Source: CAZGXI01 sp964529715
GTDB lineage: Bacteria; Chloroflexota; Anaerolineae; Aggregatilineales; Ch27
Assembly: GCA_964529715.1 (NCBI GenBank)
Contig: CAZGXI010000033.1
Span: 1-56,907 of the forward strand
Length of the DNA: 56,907 nt
Direction: 5' to 3'
A program made the translations under genes and the position numbers. The notes beneath the pieces were generated by a model. It was not told the DNA's origin. It worked only from the letters and a program-made list of their open reading frames with translations, and did not search any database. Positions 43,486 through 52,658 of the stretch are shown here, piece after piece; the first letter of the stretch is position 1; each line of letters opens with the position of its first letter.

Positions 43486-44106
43486 CTATAACTCTTCGTG
43501 AACGATCAGACGCCGATCCCGGAGCAGCCCTTCGACATCCAGGATCACGATGCCTGTCGAGCTGACTCCCTGGACATGATCCAGCGCCACACCCGCCACG
43601 ACCGGCGGGACGATGTCTTGCAGAGGGATGTCGATCACGCCCAGGATGTCATCGACCTGGACGGCGATTTGAAAGCCGGCAGCGCCCAGAATCAACAGCT
43701 TGGACACGCCAGGGGGATCAGGCGCCGGAACGCCCCAGAACCGCGCCAGGTCCACTACCGACAGAATGCGCCCGCGCACATTAATCACACCCCGGTAGAA
43801 CGGAGGCACACACGGCAGCGGCGTGATGCGCGCCGCATCCAGGCCCTGCATCGCATGAACCACCGGAACGGCATAGCGTTCCTGTCCCCGATAGAACGCT
43901 AACGCCACCAACGCGCCCTGTTCGACCGTTGTCTCTTCGGGAAGCGGCTGGGCATACCGGGCTGCCCGTTGCGCCAGGGTTTCTTGCAGCGCCTGAAGCT
44001 GCCGGTCACTGCCCCAATCCAGGCTACGCCAGACCGCCTCCCAATCGACCGCAGTAGACGAACGTGCTGACATGGGAAGATTATCCGTCATAGCATGGAT
44101 CGACAT
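43486..44106 (-). CDS. cheW: CheW-like protein with N-terminal extension
   Basis: 206 residues. About 60 extra N-terminal residues (SARSSTAVDWEAVWRSLDWG) precede a CheW domain (about 65-200): VALAFYRGQERYAVPVVHAM, FYRGVINVRGRILSVVDLAR with the NVRG site, and FQIAVQVDDILGVID. The extension is helical and unlike canonical CheW. First gene of the operon. Starts at 44106, 44091 or 44073 are all possible; none has a clearly better ribosome-binding site. Confidence 0.85.
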   Translation of the reverse strand: MSIHAMTDNLPMSARSSTAVDWEAVWRSLDWGSDRQLQALQETLAQRAARYAQPLPEETTVEQGALVALAFYRGQERYAVPVVHAMQGLDAARITPLPCVPPFYRGVINVRGRILSVVDLARFWGVPAPDPPGVSKLLILGAAGFQIAVQVDDILGVIDIPLQDIVPPVVAGVALDHVQGVSSTGIVILDVEGLLRDRRLIVHEEL

Positions 44107-44137
44107 CTCACGCGAACGGGAGTTTTATCCTTTATTC

Positions 44138-44167
44138 AGTATACTCGGTTTGTTGGTTTGAAAACAA
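44138..44167 (-). promoter_or_regulatory. Promoter of the chemosensory operon
   Basis: On the minus strand TTGTTT (44162-44167) and TATACT (44138-44143) are separated by 18 bp, about 30 bp upstream of the cheW start at 44106. Confidence 0.55.
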
Positions 44168-44218
44168 CCGCCAGGGTTGGAAGAATATTACCACAGAAGC
44201 GCCTGCGCCCGGCGCGCC

Positions 44219-45358
44219 TTATTCCTCCCCTATTGCTGGCAGCAACGCAAAAGTCCGCATGGCCTGAAGCGCCTCCTGGTAAGCGGCGCTGACCGCCGGG
44301 TCTAGCAGGTTGAGATGCCCTTCGTTCAGGCGGAGCGTGGCCGTCGCCAGTCGATCCCCCGGTCCGTTGAGTAGGATCGCCAGGCCGCTACGCGGTTCTC
44401 CATCGGCATCGCTGTAAAGATAGGAAACGCCAAAGCCCGCACCATGGGCGCGCTCAACCGGCTGCGCGTCGATGATCTCCGCGCCGGGCCGCACCCGTTC
44501 CACCCAGGCACGGGCCGCGTCGGCATCCTCGATGACGGTGTCCGCTTCGCTGTTCAACGTCACGGCGATCTGCCCATTGAGATCGGTCAGGGTTGCCGTG
44601 CGCCCCGGTCCACCATCGGCCAGACGCCAGCTTTCGGGATACTTGAGCACGACTCCCCACACGCCATCGATGTAAGCAGGCCAGTTCAACGGCGCAAGCA
44701 GCGAATCCGGCAGCAGTCCGATTGAGGGAACCAACAGGCTCTGCAGGCGCTCCAGCAAGGCAGGGTTATTGCCGGGCACAACCAGGCGCAGGACCAGCGC
44801 CCAGGTATTATCGTCTGGTGAGGCCCAGGCAAGCTGACGAGCCAGGTAAGTCTGTCCGTTCAACGTCAGGGTAAAATCGATCACCAGGCGGCCATCGACC
44901 TGATCGCGCGCGGTCTGCTGCCAGCTTTCATACTCGGCCCACGATGCAGCCAGCGTATTCGCGTCGTAGGCAGCGTCCAACGTAGAGGCATCCTGCGCAA
45001 AGGCGTATTTCTGGGCGTAGACATGAATCACACTGTACAACGACGAATTCACCATGCTGACGCTGGCAATCGTGTCCTGAAGTTCCGACATCGGCGACCA
45101 GCCCTGCGGCTGTAGCAGTTGGAACACGGCGTTCGGATGGGTGTATATGCCTGCCATATCCACGACAGGAGTTCCCGGCGCGGGCGTGGGAAACGTCACC
45201 AACACGACCGTCGGCGTCGCCAATACGCCCACCGTAGCCGCCTGCCGCGAGTCGATGGTGGCCTGCACCCCCGGCAAGATCATGCCGACGGCGACAGTGA
45301 TGACCATCAAAAGGCCGAGCACTGCCGAAATGCGCTGCGTCGTAAACCACTTGGACAT
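44219..45358 (-). CDS. Membrane-anchored protein with two PsbP/Mog1-like domains
   Basis: 379 residues. After a short basic tail, one membrane helix (about 10-33) anchors two domains that each begin like PsbP-type proteins: YTHPNAVFQLLQPQGWSPMS (about 70) and WGVVLKYPESWRLADG (about 230). In between lies WQQTARDQVDGRLVIDFTLT. Function unknown; homologues in this phylum are usually annotated as hypothetical. ATG 45358 has GGAGTTCAGGAC before it. It is transcribed toward the che operon, but that has its own promoter in the 112-bp gap. Divergent from the soluble kinase gene. Confidence 0.6.
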   Translation of the reverse strand: MSKWFTTQRISAVLGLLMVITVAVGMILPGVQATIDSRQAATVGVLATPTVVLVTFPTPAPGTPVVDMAGIYTHPNAVFQLLQPQGWSPMSELQDTIASVSMVNSSLYSVIHVYAQKYAFAQDASTLDAAYDANTLAASWAEYESWQQTARDQVDGRLVIDFTLTLNGQTYLARQLAWASPDDNTWALVLRLVVPGNNPALLERLQSLLVPSIGLLPDSLLAPLNWPAYIDGVWGVVLKYPESWRLADGGPGRTATLTDLNGQIAVTLNSEADTVIEDADAARAWVERVRPGAEIIDAQPVERAHGAGFGVSYLYSDADGEPRSGLAILLNGPGDRLATATLRLNEGHLNLLDPAVSAAYQEALQAMRTFALLPAIGEE

Positions 45359-45582
45359 GTCCTGAACTCCAGTACACAAATAACGTCCTTACCCGGCGGA
45401 CAATGATACCGCAAAAGCGTGCCTTCAAACCGGCCAGGATTGATTTGGGTTGGGTTTGAGACAAGTTCCACAATGCGTTAAGGTGTGTTTTATGTTATAT
45501 TTTTATGTTGGCGGCTGTAGCCATTAGGCCGCCCAAATTCGGCGCAGACTCACAGCCATCATGGAGCAACCTGCAATAAACG
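45359..45582. other. Divergent intergenic region, 224 bp
   Basis: It separates the PsbP-like gene from the soluble kinase gene. A markedly AT-rich tract around 45485-45512 (with TTATATTTTTATG) probably holds promoter elements for the plus-strand gene, but I cannot fix a -35/-10 pair. Confidence 0.4.
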
Positions 45583-47223
45583 ATGGACAATGGCTTGGAC
45601 ATTCCAGACAACCAGACTTTGTTACAGCAAAATCGCTTGCTCACAGAAGAAATCCAACGTCGGGTGAGTCAACTGGCCGCCATCAACACCGTAGCAGCGA
45701 CTGTGAGCCAGGTTTTAGACCTGGACCTGGCGTTGCAAACTGCTCTGGACGCCGTGCTGGGGATTATCGGCGTCGAAGCGGCTGGCATCAGCCTGGTGGA
45801 TGAGCAAAGCGGCGAACTGGTGCTGCGCGCTCAACGCGGCTGGATGCTGGATTTTGTCTCCCAACCCATGCGCATCAAATTGGGCGAGGGGCTATCCGGC
45901 GAGGTCGTCACACACAACAAGGTCATCGTCACCGGCGACCTGACCGACGATCAGCGTCTGGCGGTCCCGGCGTTCTCCCAGGAGCGCGTACAGGCGATGG
46001 CGATGGCGCCCATGCACGCGCGAGGCCGCGTGATCGGCGTCCTAAGCGTGATGAGCCACACCCCCTACCACTTCTCCGACGAAGAAATTGACGTACTCAA
46101 GGCCATCGCCGATCAGGTGGGTGTGGCGCTGGATAACGCCCGTCTATACGAAGAGACGCGCAGCCAGCAAGAACGGCTGAGCGCCATCATCCACTCGGCG
46201 GCGGATGCGATCATCGCCACCGACGACCGGGGCTGCATCAGCCTGTTCAACGATGCGGCTAAGCCGTTCTTTGAGGAAAGCTCCGATCAGATCATCGGGA
46301 TGCCCCTGCACCGCGCGCCGTTGCACCCGATCTTGCGTGATGGCCTCAAGCAGGCCATGCAGAACCAGGATCAGACCTCCAGCTTTTTCGATGTCACATT
46401 GGACGACGGGCGCACACTGGCGGCAGTGGTCTCACACTTACGCCGGGCCAGCCAGGTCGATCAGGCTGACATTCAGGATGGCTGGGTCGTCGTTCTGCAG
46501 GACGTCAGCCACCTCAAAGCCGCCGAGCGTAGCCGAATCAGCTTCATCCAGACAGCGGCCCACGACCTGCGCAACCCGCTGGGCGTCACCCTCAGCGCGC
46601 TGGTCATGCTCCGGGAGGCCATCGACCCGTCCGATGCATCGATGCAGGAAGTCATCGAGATCGCGGTCGCCAGCATCAACCGCATCCACGACCTGATCGA
46701 CGACCTGCTCAACCTGGAACACATCGAAAGCGGTGTAGGGTTCCAGACCGAAACCGTCAACCTGTCCTCGCTGCTGGCCGACACCCTGACCGAGATGAGT
46801 CCGACCATGCAGCGCAAGAACCAATCCTATAACCTGAGCATCCCCACCGAACTGCCGCCCGTCACCGCCGACGTGCGCTGGCTACGGCGTGCGGTGGTAA
46901 ACTACCTCAGCAACGCTTCCAAATACACGCAGCCGGGCGGGCATATCACGTTGCACGCCTATGTCCAAGATGACGGTCTACACATCGAAGTGCAGGACAA
47001 CGGCCAGGGTATCCCCCTGGAAGCACAGGGGCGACTGTTCGAGCGGTTTTACCGCGTACCCGGCGCAAAGGAAGAGATCAAAGGGACGGGCCTGGGCCTG
47101 GCAATCGTGAAGTCCATCGCCGAGGCGCACGGCGGACACGTGTACGTCCGCAGCACGCCTGACCAGGGCAGTACCTTCGGCATCACCCTGCCGCTGACCG
47201 CGCCGATCTCTGAAAACGACTAA
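45583..47223 (+). CDS. Soluble GAF-PAS histidine kinase
   Basis: 546 residues without membrane segments. A short coiled coil, GAF domain (about 45-195; VEAAGISLVDEQSGELVLRA), PAS domain (about 205-325; LSAIIHSAADAIIATDDRG), HisKA with His in AAHDLRNPLGV and HATPase with N-box YLSNASKYT, G1 DNGQGIPLEA and G2 GTGLGLAIV. No adjacent regulator gene is found, so it is an orphan kinase. It may feed into the neighbouring chemosensory network, but this is only positional. Its stop overlaps that of the convergent ABC ATPase gene. Confidence 0.9.
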   Translation: MDNGLDIPDNQTLLQQNRLLTEEIQRRVSQLAAINTVAATVSQVLDLDLALQTALDAVLGIIGVEAAGISLVDEQSGELVLRAQRGWMLDFVSQPMRIKLGEGLSGEVVTHNKVIVTGDLTDDQRLAVPAFSQERVQAMAMAPMHARGRVIGVLSVMSHTPYHFSDEEIDVLKAIADQVGVALDNARLYEETRSQQERLSAIIHSAADAIIATDDRGCISLFNDAAKPFFEESSDQIIGMPLHRAPLHPILRDGLKQAMQNQDQTSSFFDVTLDDGRTLAAVVSHLRRASQVDQADIQDGWVVVLQDVSHLKAAERSRISFIQTAAHDLRNPLGVTLSALVMLREAIDPSDASMQEVIEIAVASINRIHDLIDDLLNLEHIESGVGFQTETVNLSSLLADTLTEMSPTMQRKNQSYNLSIPTELPPVTADVRWLRRAVVNYLSNASKYTQPGGHITLHAYVQDDGLHIEVQDNGQGIPLEAQGRLFERFYRVPGAKEEIKGTGLGLAIVKSIAEAHGGHVYVRSTPDQGSTFGITLPLTAPISEND

Positions 47224-47999
47224 CTCGCCCCGCTCGCCGCAATCGCCGCGCGGACCTGCGCCGCCACCGTCGCCAGTTCCGGGCTATACAGCATCGCCAG
47301 TGCACGCGGGCGCGGTAGAGGAACGCCCACACGGGCCACGAGTCGCCCCGGCCTGGCACTCATCACCAGCACCTCATCGGCCAACAACACGGCCTCGCTG
47401 ATGTTGTGCGTCACCATCAGGATCGTCTGCCCAGTCTTGGCCCAGACATTGAGCAAATCCAGACTCAGTCTTTCGCGCGTCAATGCATCCAGCGCGGCGA
47501 ACGGCTCGTCCAGCAGCAGGACTTCTGGCCTCGAAACCAGCGCGCGGGCAATGGCGACGCGCTGCGCCATGCCTCCCGAAAGCGCCGCCGGGTAAGCCTC
47601 CTCAAACCCAGCCAGCCCGACCAGATCGATCATCGCCCGCACCTGAGGCCGGCGCTCTGCCGGGGGAATACCGGCTAGTTCCAGCGGCAAGCCAACGTTA
47701 GCCCACACAGTGCGCCAGGGCATTAGGTTGGCCTGCTGAAAGACAACGCCAATGCGGCGCTGCGGCGCAGTGATCGGCACACCGTCCAGCAGCGCCTGTC
47801 CCTCGGTCGGCAACATTAGCCCGGCCAGCAACCGCAGGAGCGTGGTTTTGCCGCAGCCGCTCGGCCCGACCAGGGTCACAAACGCGCCCTGCGGCACGCC
47901 GAACGTCACCGCCTGCAAGGCGCGCACGCCCATTCCATCGCCGTTCATACCGTAGGTATGACCGATTTCCTGGGCGCTTAACACAAACCCGTCGGGCAT
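47220..47999 (-). CDS. ABC importer ATPase (NitT/TauT/ThiZ-RibZ type)
   Basis: 259 residues: Walker A GPSGCGKTT, Q-loop VVFQQANLMPWRTV, signature LSGGMAQRVAIARAL, Walker B VLLLDEPFAALD, switch MVTHN. The FQQxxLMPW segment is typical of ATPases for nitrate/taurine/pyrimidine-type importers. It energises the permease encoded two genes upstream. ATG 47999 is preferred over 48047 because of a GGAG site and because the longer form would overlap the binding-protein gene. Confidence 0.9.
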   Translation of the reverse strand: MPDGFVLSAQEIGHTYGMNGDGMGVRALQAVTFGVPQGAFVTLVGPSGCGKTTLLRLLAGLMLPTEGQALLDGVPITAPQRRIGVVFQQANLMPWRTVWANVGLPLELAGIPPAERRPQVRAMIDLVGLAGFEEAYPAALSGGMAQRVAIARALVSRPEVLLLDEPFAALDALTRERLSLDLLNVWAKTGQTILMVTHNISEAVLLADEVLVMSARPGRLVARVGVPLPRPRALAMLYSPELATVAAQVRAAIAASGAS

Positions 48000-48030
48000 C
48001 TCCACCGCTCCAACTGCCACCCAGCGCACC

Positions 48031-49143
48031 TCAGGGCAAAAACGCATTCGTGTAGGCGCCGCTCAGATCAACTGGCCTGGTCAGCAATCCCATCTCGATC
48101 AGGGCGTTCATCGTCGTCTCCCACGAGGCCGGGTCGGTCTCGCCCAAGTGCGGCGCGTTCCACAGGGCAATGCTGTTGCGCAAAACGCGCATCTGCACCA
48201 CCTCATCCGGGTTCAGAGCACCCGCCAAGATGTCGATCAGCCCGGCTGTCGCCTCCGGCGTCAGAGTCTCACCGCTATCCTGGGCCATATGCAGAACCCG
48301 CAGCGCATCCGCCGCCGCAATAGACACATCCACCCGGCTACCGCCGCGCGCAGGCAGCGTCTCCACGTGCGCCCGGCTGGCCTCAATGGCCGCGTCGGGA
48401 TCGGCGATCACATCTGCCAGGCCGCGCGACAAGGCGCTGACCATGCCGCGCACCAGATCAGGATTGTCGGCAATCGTAGCCTCATTCGTCACCAGGCCGT
48501 TCGCCACCAGATCGACCAGAGGAGAGACCTCGATGATATTGACATCGAAACACTGCTCGCGGACCTGCTCCGGCTCGTTAGCGACGTAGACGACCGACGC
48601 CTCGACCTGCCCCGCGCATAACGCCGCAGGCGCGGCAAAGCCGATCTCTTGCAGCAGGATGTCATCTTCTGACATGCCCACCGCCGCCAGCAAAGCCCGC
48701 AGACCCATGTAGCTGGCCCCAAAGCGCCCCGGCACGCCGATTACATGCCCGGCCAGGTCTGCTGCCGTCTGAATACCCGAATCGACCGGCGCAATGACGG
48801 CTACTGGGAAACGCTGATACCACTCGAAGACGTAAACCAGCGGGCGTCCACTGGCGCGGGCCAGCACAACCTGTTCCCCGCTGATCATACCGAATTGAAG
48901 CTCGCCTGCTGCGATCCGCTCGACGCCGACATTCTCGTCACCGTATTCGATCACGACGTTCACGCCCGCCTCGGCAAAATAACCTTTTTCGATTGCCATG
49001 TAGATCGGCGCAAACTGGATGTTGGGAACGAAACCCAGGAACAGAGTCAATTCCGGCAGCGCCTCTTGCGCAGCAGACGACGCAGCAGGCGCGACAGCCA
49101 ACAACACGATCACCAGAGCAATGATCAGCCGGGACACGTCCAC
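48031..49143 (-). CDS. NMT1/THI5-like substrate-binding protein (RibY/ThiY type)
   Basis: 370 residues. A Sec signal peptide (SRLIIALVIVLLAVAPAASSA) without lipobox is followed by the NMT1 fold: LTLFLGFVPNIQFAPIYMAI, EKGYFAEAGVNVVIEYGDEN, QFGMISGEQVVLARASG and FEWYQRFPVAVIAPVDSGI. The VPNIQFAP motif and the EYGDEN segment are like those of riboflavin (RibY) and pyrimidine-precursor (ThiY) binding proteins described for this phylum and others; riboflavin is my favoured but unproven ligand. The start is GTG 49143 or GTG 49137; AGGAG has better spacing to the latter. Confidence 0.85.
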   Translation of the reverse strand: MDVSRLIIALVIVLLAVAPAASSAAQEALPELTLFLGFVPNIQFAPIYMAIEKGYFAEAGVNVVIEYGDENVGVERIAAGELQFGMISGEQVVLARASGRPLVYVFEWYQRFPVAVIAPVDSGIQTAADLAGHVIGVPGRFGASYMGLRALLAAVGMSEDDILLQEIGFAAPAALCAGQVEASVVYVANEPEQVREQCFDVNIIEVSPLVDLVANGLVTNEATIADNPDLVRGMVSALSRGLADVIADPDAAIEASRAHVETLPARGGSRVDVSIAAADALRVLHMAQDSGETLTPEATAGLIDILAGALNPDEVVQMRVLRNSIALWNAPHLGETDPASWETTMNALIEMGLLTRPVDLSGAYTNAFLP

Positions 49144-49206
49144 TTCTCCTGAATATCAGCAATAACGAAGAAATATCCCAGATCGCAACAGCGCGTACCC
49201 CACGCG

Positions 49207-49986
49207 CTATTTGCACTGCCGTTGCCAGGCCAGCAGACGACGCTCCACCAGGCTCACCAACCCATAGAGCGCCAGGGCCAACACGGCCAGCGCCAACACC
49301 GCCACGATCATCAGCGACGTATCATACACATTGCGAGACGAATTCACCAGAAACCCCAGCCCTGCTCGCGCACTGACAAACTCACCCACCACTGCGCCGA
49401 TAACCGCCAGCGTCGCGCTGACCTTTAACCCGCCCATCAGCACCGGCAACGCCGCAGGCACTTCCAGATGGCGCAATGTCTGCCAGCGCGTGGCTTCGAG
49501 CACGCGCATCAGGTCGCGCAGTTCCGCCGGGACGCTGCGCACGCCGACGATAGTGTTGATCAGCATCGGGAAGAAAACAATCAACGCACAGATAATCACC
49601 TTGCTAGTCAGGCCCGATCCGAACCAGATCACCAGCAATGGCGCAATGGCGATAATCGGCACCGCCTGCAACGCGACAATGTAGGGCGTCAGCAGCCGTT
49701 CTACCACCTGGCTTTTGGCGATCAGATAGCCCAGCACCACCGCCGCCATCCCACCCACCGCCAACCCTGGCAAGACTGCCTGAAGAGTCGCCAGGGCGTG
49801 CCTGCCGAGCGTGCCGTCGGCCAGCGCGCCGACCAGCTTCATCCCCACGTCAGCAGGCGCAGGAATCAGGAAAGGAGGATAGATCGCACTGCGGTACAAC
49901 AGTTCCCAGCCAATGACCAACAGCAAGCCAAACGCAGGGGTGATCAGGGCGCGTATCACTGCTGCTCGACGATGGCGCGTCAACAT
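49207..49986 (-). CDS. ABC importer permease (BPD_transp_1, NitT/TauT type)
   Basis: 259 residues with six membrane helices. The coupling helix signature is visible in AELRDLMRVLEATRWQTLRHLEVPAALPVLMGGL (the EAA loop, about 170-200). First gene of a permease, binding-protein, ATPase operon. Only about 115 bp separate it from the divergent gene at 50102, which leaves little room for a TPP or FMN riboswitch, and none is visible. ATG 49986 is preferred to 50016 because of the GAGAGGCGGG upstream. Confidence 0.9.
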   Translation of the reverse strand: MLTRHRRAAVIRALITPAFGLLLVIGWELLYRSAIYPPFLIPAPADVGMKLVGALADGTLGRHALATLQAVLPGLAVGGMAAVVLGYLIAKSQVVERLLTPYIVALQAVPIIAIAPLLVIWFGSGLTSKVIICALIVFFPMLINTIVGVRSVPAELRDLMRVLEATRWQTLRHLEVPAALPVLMGGLKVSATLAVIGAVVGEFVSARAGLGFLVNSSRNVYDTSLMIVAVLALAVLALALYGLVSLVERRLLAWQRQCK

Positions 49987-50101
49987 GCCCGCCTCTCGAC
50001 ACAATCGTAAAGCCAAAGCTGCCTCTCCTGGCCGCGCGGGGCGAGTATAGCAGCGCGTCGGGAGTTTGTGCTACTATTGAGCGAGGATCACGGGGAGGTT
50101 T

Positions 50102-51409
50102 ATGAGCAAACTGGGATTTTACATCGGCGACGCAGGCGACCTCCGGCGCATTGTGCAGGCCCACCCGCGCATCGTCGTGACGGAAGACCTGGCCACACTG
50201 CAAATTCTGCACAACGCACTGGGAGACCGCTGTATCCTGATCGCGGGGACGGCAGCAACAGGAACCGATTGGGGGACATTCTGGCGTAATAAGGCCGAAG
50301 AAAACCTGGCCCGCGCGTTAGACCTGTGGATGCAGGCGGCGCAGCCGGGATTGGAAGCTGCGCCCTTCGCTTTTTGGATGAGCTTTCAAGGGCTGCGTGA
50401 TCGCACCTTGAGCGCCGATTACGCCGCGTTCGAGCAGGCGCGCGTCGAGCGGTTGGCCCAGATCGGCGTACGGGCCTGTGTGGGCAATACCGCTACCGGC
50501 CTGCCCGATCCTTACGACCCATTGTGGCGCGAGTTCGTGCCCGTCTGCCAGACGGCTCAGGCGCACAATGGCCTGTTGGGGTTGCAAGAGTTCGGTGCAT
50601 TGTACCTGTGGACCGGCTACGGCCCGAACATCTGGACGGGCAGCAGTTTCCGTGCCGAACGCAAGTTTCCAGAAGAATATCGGGAAGATGCCAGCCTGTG
50701 CCTGCATTACCGCCAGGTTTACCAGGAACTCCTGGCTACAAGCGGGCCGCCGCTGGTTATCACCGCCTGCGGTCTGGGGGCAACGGCGGATACCCTCACA
50801 GCGGCGCTCAGTTACAACGGGCAACCGACCTCCGGCTGGCAGACCTGTATTCCCACCTGGCGGCAACGCGATGGCGTGCACGACCCGGCAGATTTTTACG
50901 TCCGACAGTTGCAATGGTACGACGCCCAGTTGGAGCGTGACCCGGCGCTGTTGGGAGCAGCGGTGTACGGCTGGGGCGTGGGCGGTTCCTACGAGATTGA
51001 AGGCCGCGTGGCCGATCTGCTGCTGACCCACGTAGCCGCCGGGCCACACCCCGCAGGAGCAATCTTGCCCGAAAACACCACCGCGCCCTTATCGACGGCT
51101 GCCCCAGAAAGGCACACGCCTATGCCCGCACCACGCAGCCCCGCTGCTGGGGGGCAGTGGTATTATGTAGCCGTCGATCACCCGGAATTGTTCGATACAT
51201 TGTGGCGGCAGGGTGAACCCGCCGCCGAGGCCGCCCAGGCCACTATCACCTGGAAGGAAACCAAAGGCCGCTTCGTCATCCTGACGAACGATTTCAGCGT
51301 GTGGCAGCAGTTATACCTGTACGGCCAGTTTCTGGCCCAGGCCCAGAATGCCGAAATTGAAGGGGGCGAAACGAACGCGACGTCCGTAGATAAAACATAC
51401 CCTCAATGA
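50102..51409 (+). CDS. TIM-barrel-like protein, possibly glycoside-hydrolase-related
   Basis: 435 residues, no signal peptide. Residues about 1-320 have the alternating strand/helix rhythm of a TIM barrel, with FAFWMSFQGLRD, LLGLQEFGALYLWTGYG (Glu in a strand end) and LVITACGLGAT, and ALLGAAVYGWGVGGSYEIEGR near the end, which resembles the final strand of cellulase-like hydrolases. The C-terminal 100 residues carry a Pro-rich linker and a small domain. Family not recognised with certainty; enzymatic activity is inferred from fold pattern only. It probably heads an operon with the alanyl-tRNA editing gene (16 bp apart). Confidence 0.55.
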   Translation: MSKLGFYIGDAGDLRRIVQAHPRIVVTEDLATLQILHNALGDRCILIAGTAATGTDWGTFWRNKAEENLARALDLWMQAAQPGLEAAPFAFWMSFQGLRDRTLSADYAAFEQARVERLAQIGVRACVGNTATGLPDPYDPLWREFVPVCQTAQAHNGLLGLQEFGALYLWTGYGPNIWTGSSFRAERKFPEEYREDASLCLHYRQVYQELLATSGPPLVITACGLGATADTLTAALSYNGQPTSGWQTCIPTWRQRDGVHDPADFYVRQLQWYDAQLERDPALLGAAVYGWGVGGSYEIEGRVADLLLTHVAAGPHPAGAILPENTTAPLSTAAPERHTPMPAPRSPAAGGQWYYVAVDHPELFDTLWRQGEPAAEAAQATITWKETKGRFVILTNDFSVWQQLYLYGQFLAQAQNAEIEGGETNATSVDKTYPQ

Positions 51410-51424
51410 GAGCACCTGCGCCCT

Positions 51425-52645
51425 ATGACCGAACGCCTCTACTACACCGATCCCTATGTCACCACTTTTAACGCCCACATCGTGGAGCGGCTAACCGTCG
51501 ATGGCCGCCCGGCGCTGGTGCTGGATCGCACGGCCTTCTATCCCACTGGTGGCGGACAGCCCTTCGACCGGGGCAGACTCAACGCAGTGGACGTGCTCGA
51601 AGTCATGACGCGCGACTCCGATGGCGCCGTCATCCATCTACTGACCGAAGACATCCTGGCCGATACAGTACAGGGTGAAATCGACTGGCCGCGCCGCTTC
51701 GACCATATGCAGCACCATACCGGGCAGCACATCCTCACGCAGGCGTTTATCGCCATTGCAGGCACAAAGACGGTCGGCTTTCACCTGGGCGAGGATAGTG
51801 TGACGATTGACCTGAACCAAACGCCCATCTCGCCAGAGGCCATCATAGCCGCCGAAGACCTTGCTAACGCCATCGTCACGCGCGATCTGCCTGTGCGCGC
51901 CTGGTTTCCGGCAGATGAAGAACTGGCGGCGCTGGCCCTGCGCAAAACCCCCGACGTGGCCGGGCGACTGCGCGTAGTCGCCATCGGTGACTTCGACACA
52001 ACCGCCTGCGGTGGCACGCACGTCGCCCGCACCGGCGAGATCGGCCTGATCAAGGTCGTCAAGACCGAAAAGTACAAGGACATGACGCGCGTCGAGTTCC
52101 GCTGTGGTGGGCGCGCCCTGCGTGATTATCGCCGCAAGCATGAGGTCGTCAGCAGCCTGGCCGCCGGGTTCACCGTCGCCGTCCCGGAGCTGGAACAGGC
52201 CGTTTCCCGGCTGAAAGCGGAGAACAGACAGCTTCGGGCCGATCTCAAGGTCGCGCGTGACGCGCTGTTGGAAGCCGAAGCAGATGGATTGTGGACCGGG
52301 GCAGCGATTCAACAGAACCTGCGCCTAATCCGCCGGGCCTGGACCAACCGTGACCTGGGAGAAATCCGCCAGATCGCCGCGCTGCTGATCAGGCGCCCAC
52401 GCACAATCGCTCTGTTGGGTCTGGCCGGGGAAAAAGCGCAGATCGTGCTGGCCCGTTCGGCAGACCTGCCCGGCCCGGATATGGCCGCCGTGCTGCGCCG
52501 CGCCCTGGATACGCTGGCAGACAGTCCGGGGGCAGGCAAGGGCGGCGGCAGGCCAGACTTCGCCCAGGGGGGCGGAGTAAACGCCGACATAACAGCGGTT
52601 GAGGCGGCACTACGCGAGGCAGAAAGCAGCGTTCTGCCCGGTTGA
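51425..52645 (+). CDS. Alanyl-tRNA editing protein (AlaX-L type, with DHHA1-like tail)
   Basis: 406 residues. The N-terminal barrel (LVLDRTAFYPTGGGQPFDRG) and the AlaRS-type editing core have zinc ligands in HMQHHTGQHIL and in TACGGTHVARTGEIG. The C-terminal third has a coiled coil (ELEQAVSRLKAENRQLRADL) and a DHHA1-like domain ending GGGRPDFAQGGG. Such free-standing proteins hydrolyse Ser- or Gly-tRNA(Ala) made by error. It lacks an aminoacylation domain. It precedes the degenerate beta-lactamase-fold gene by 13 bp. Confidence 0.9.
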   Translation: MTERLYYTDPYVTTFNAHIVERLTVDGRPALVLDRTAFYPTGGGQPFDRGRLNAVDVLEVMTRDSDGAVIHLLTEDILADTVQGEIDWPRRFDHMQHHTGQHILTQAFIAIAGTKTVGFHLGEDSVTIDLNQTPISPEAIIAAEDLANAIVTRDLPVRAWFPADEELAALALRKTPDVAGRLRVVAIGDFDTTACGGTHVARTGEIGLIKVVKTEKYKDMTRVEFRCGGRALRDYRRKHEVVSSLAAGFTVAVPELEQAVSRLKAENRQLRADLKVARDALLEAEADGLWTGAAIQQNLRLIRRAWTNRDLGEIRQIAALLIRRPRTIALLGLAGEKAQIVLARSADLPGPDMAAVLRRALDTLADSPGAGKGGGRPDFAQGGGVNADITAVEAALREAESSVLPG

Positions 52646-52658
52646 AAGGTAAGGTGCG

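Noticed and set aside
42158..43501. 447-codon plus-strand frame opposite the MCP gene
   Set aside because: Mirrors the repetitive coiled-coil coding sequence; His/Asp/Gly-rich with no domain; the MCP on the minus strand is unmistakable.
49987..50101. Possible TPP or FMN riboswitch before the importer operon
   Set aside because: The gap is only about 115 bp, shared with a divergent gene, and none of the conserved riboswitch core words could be found.
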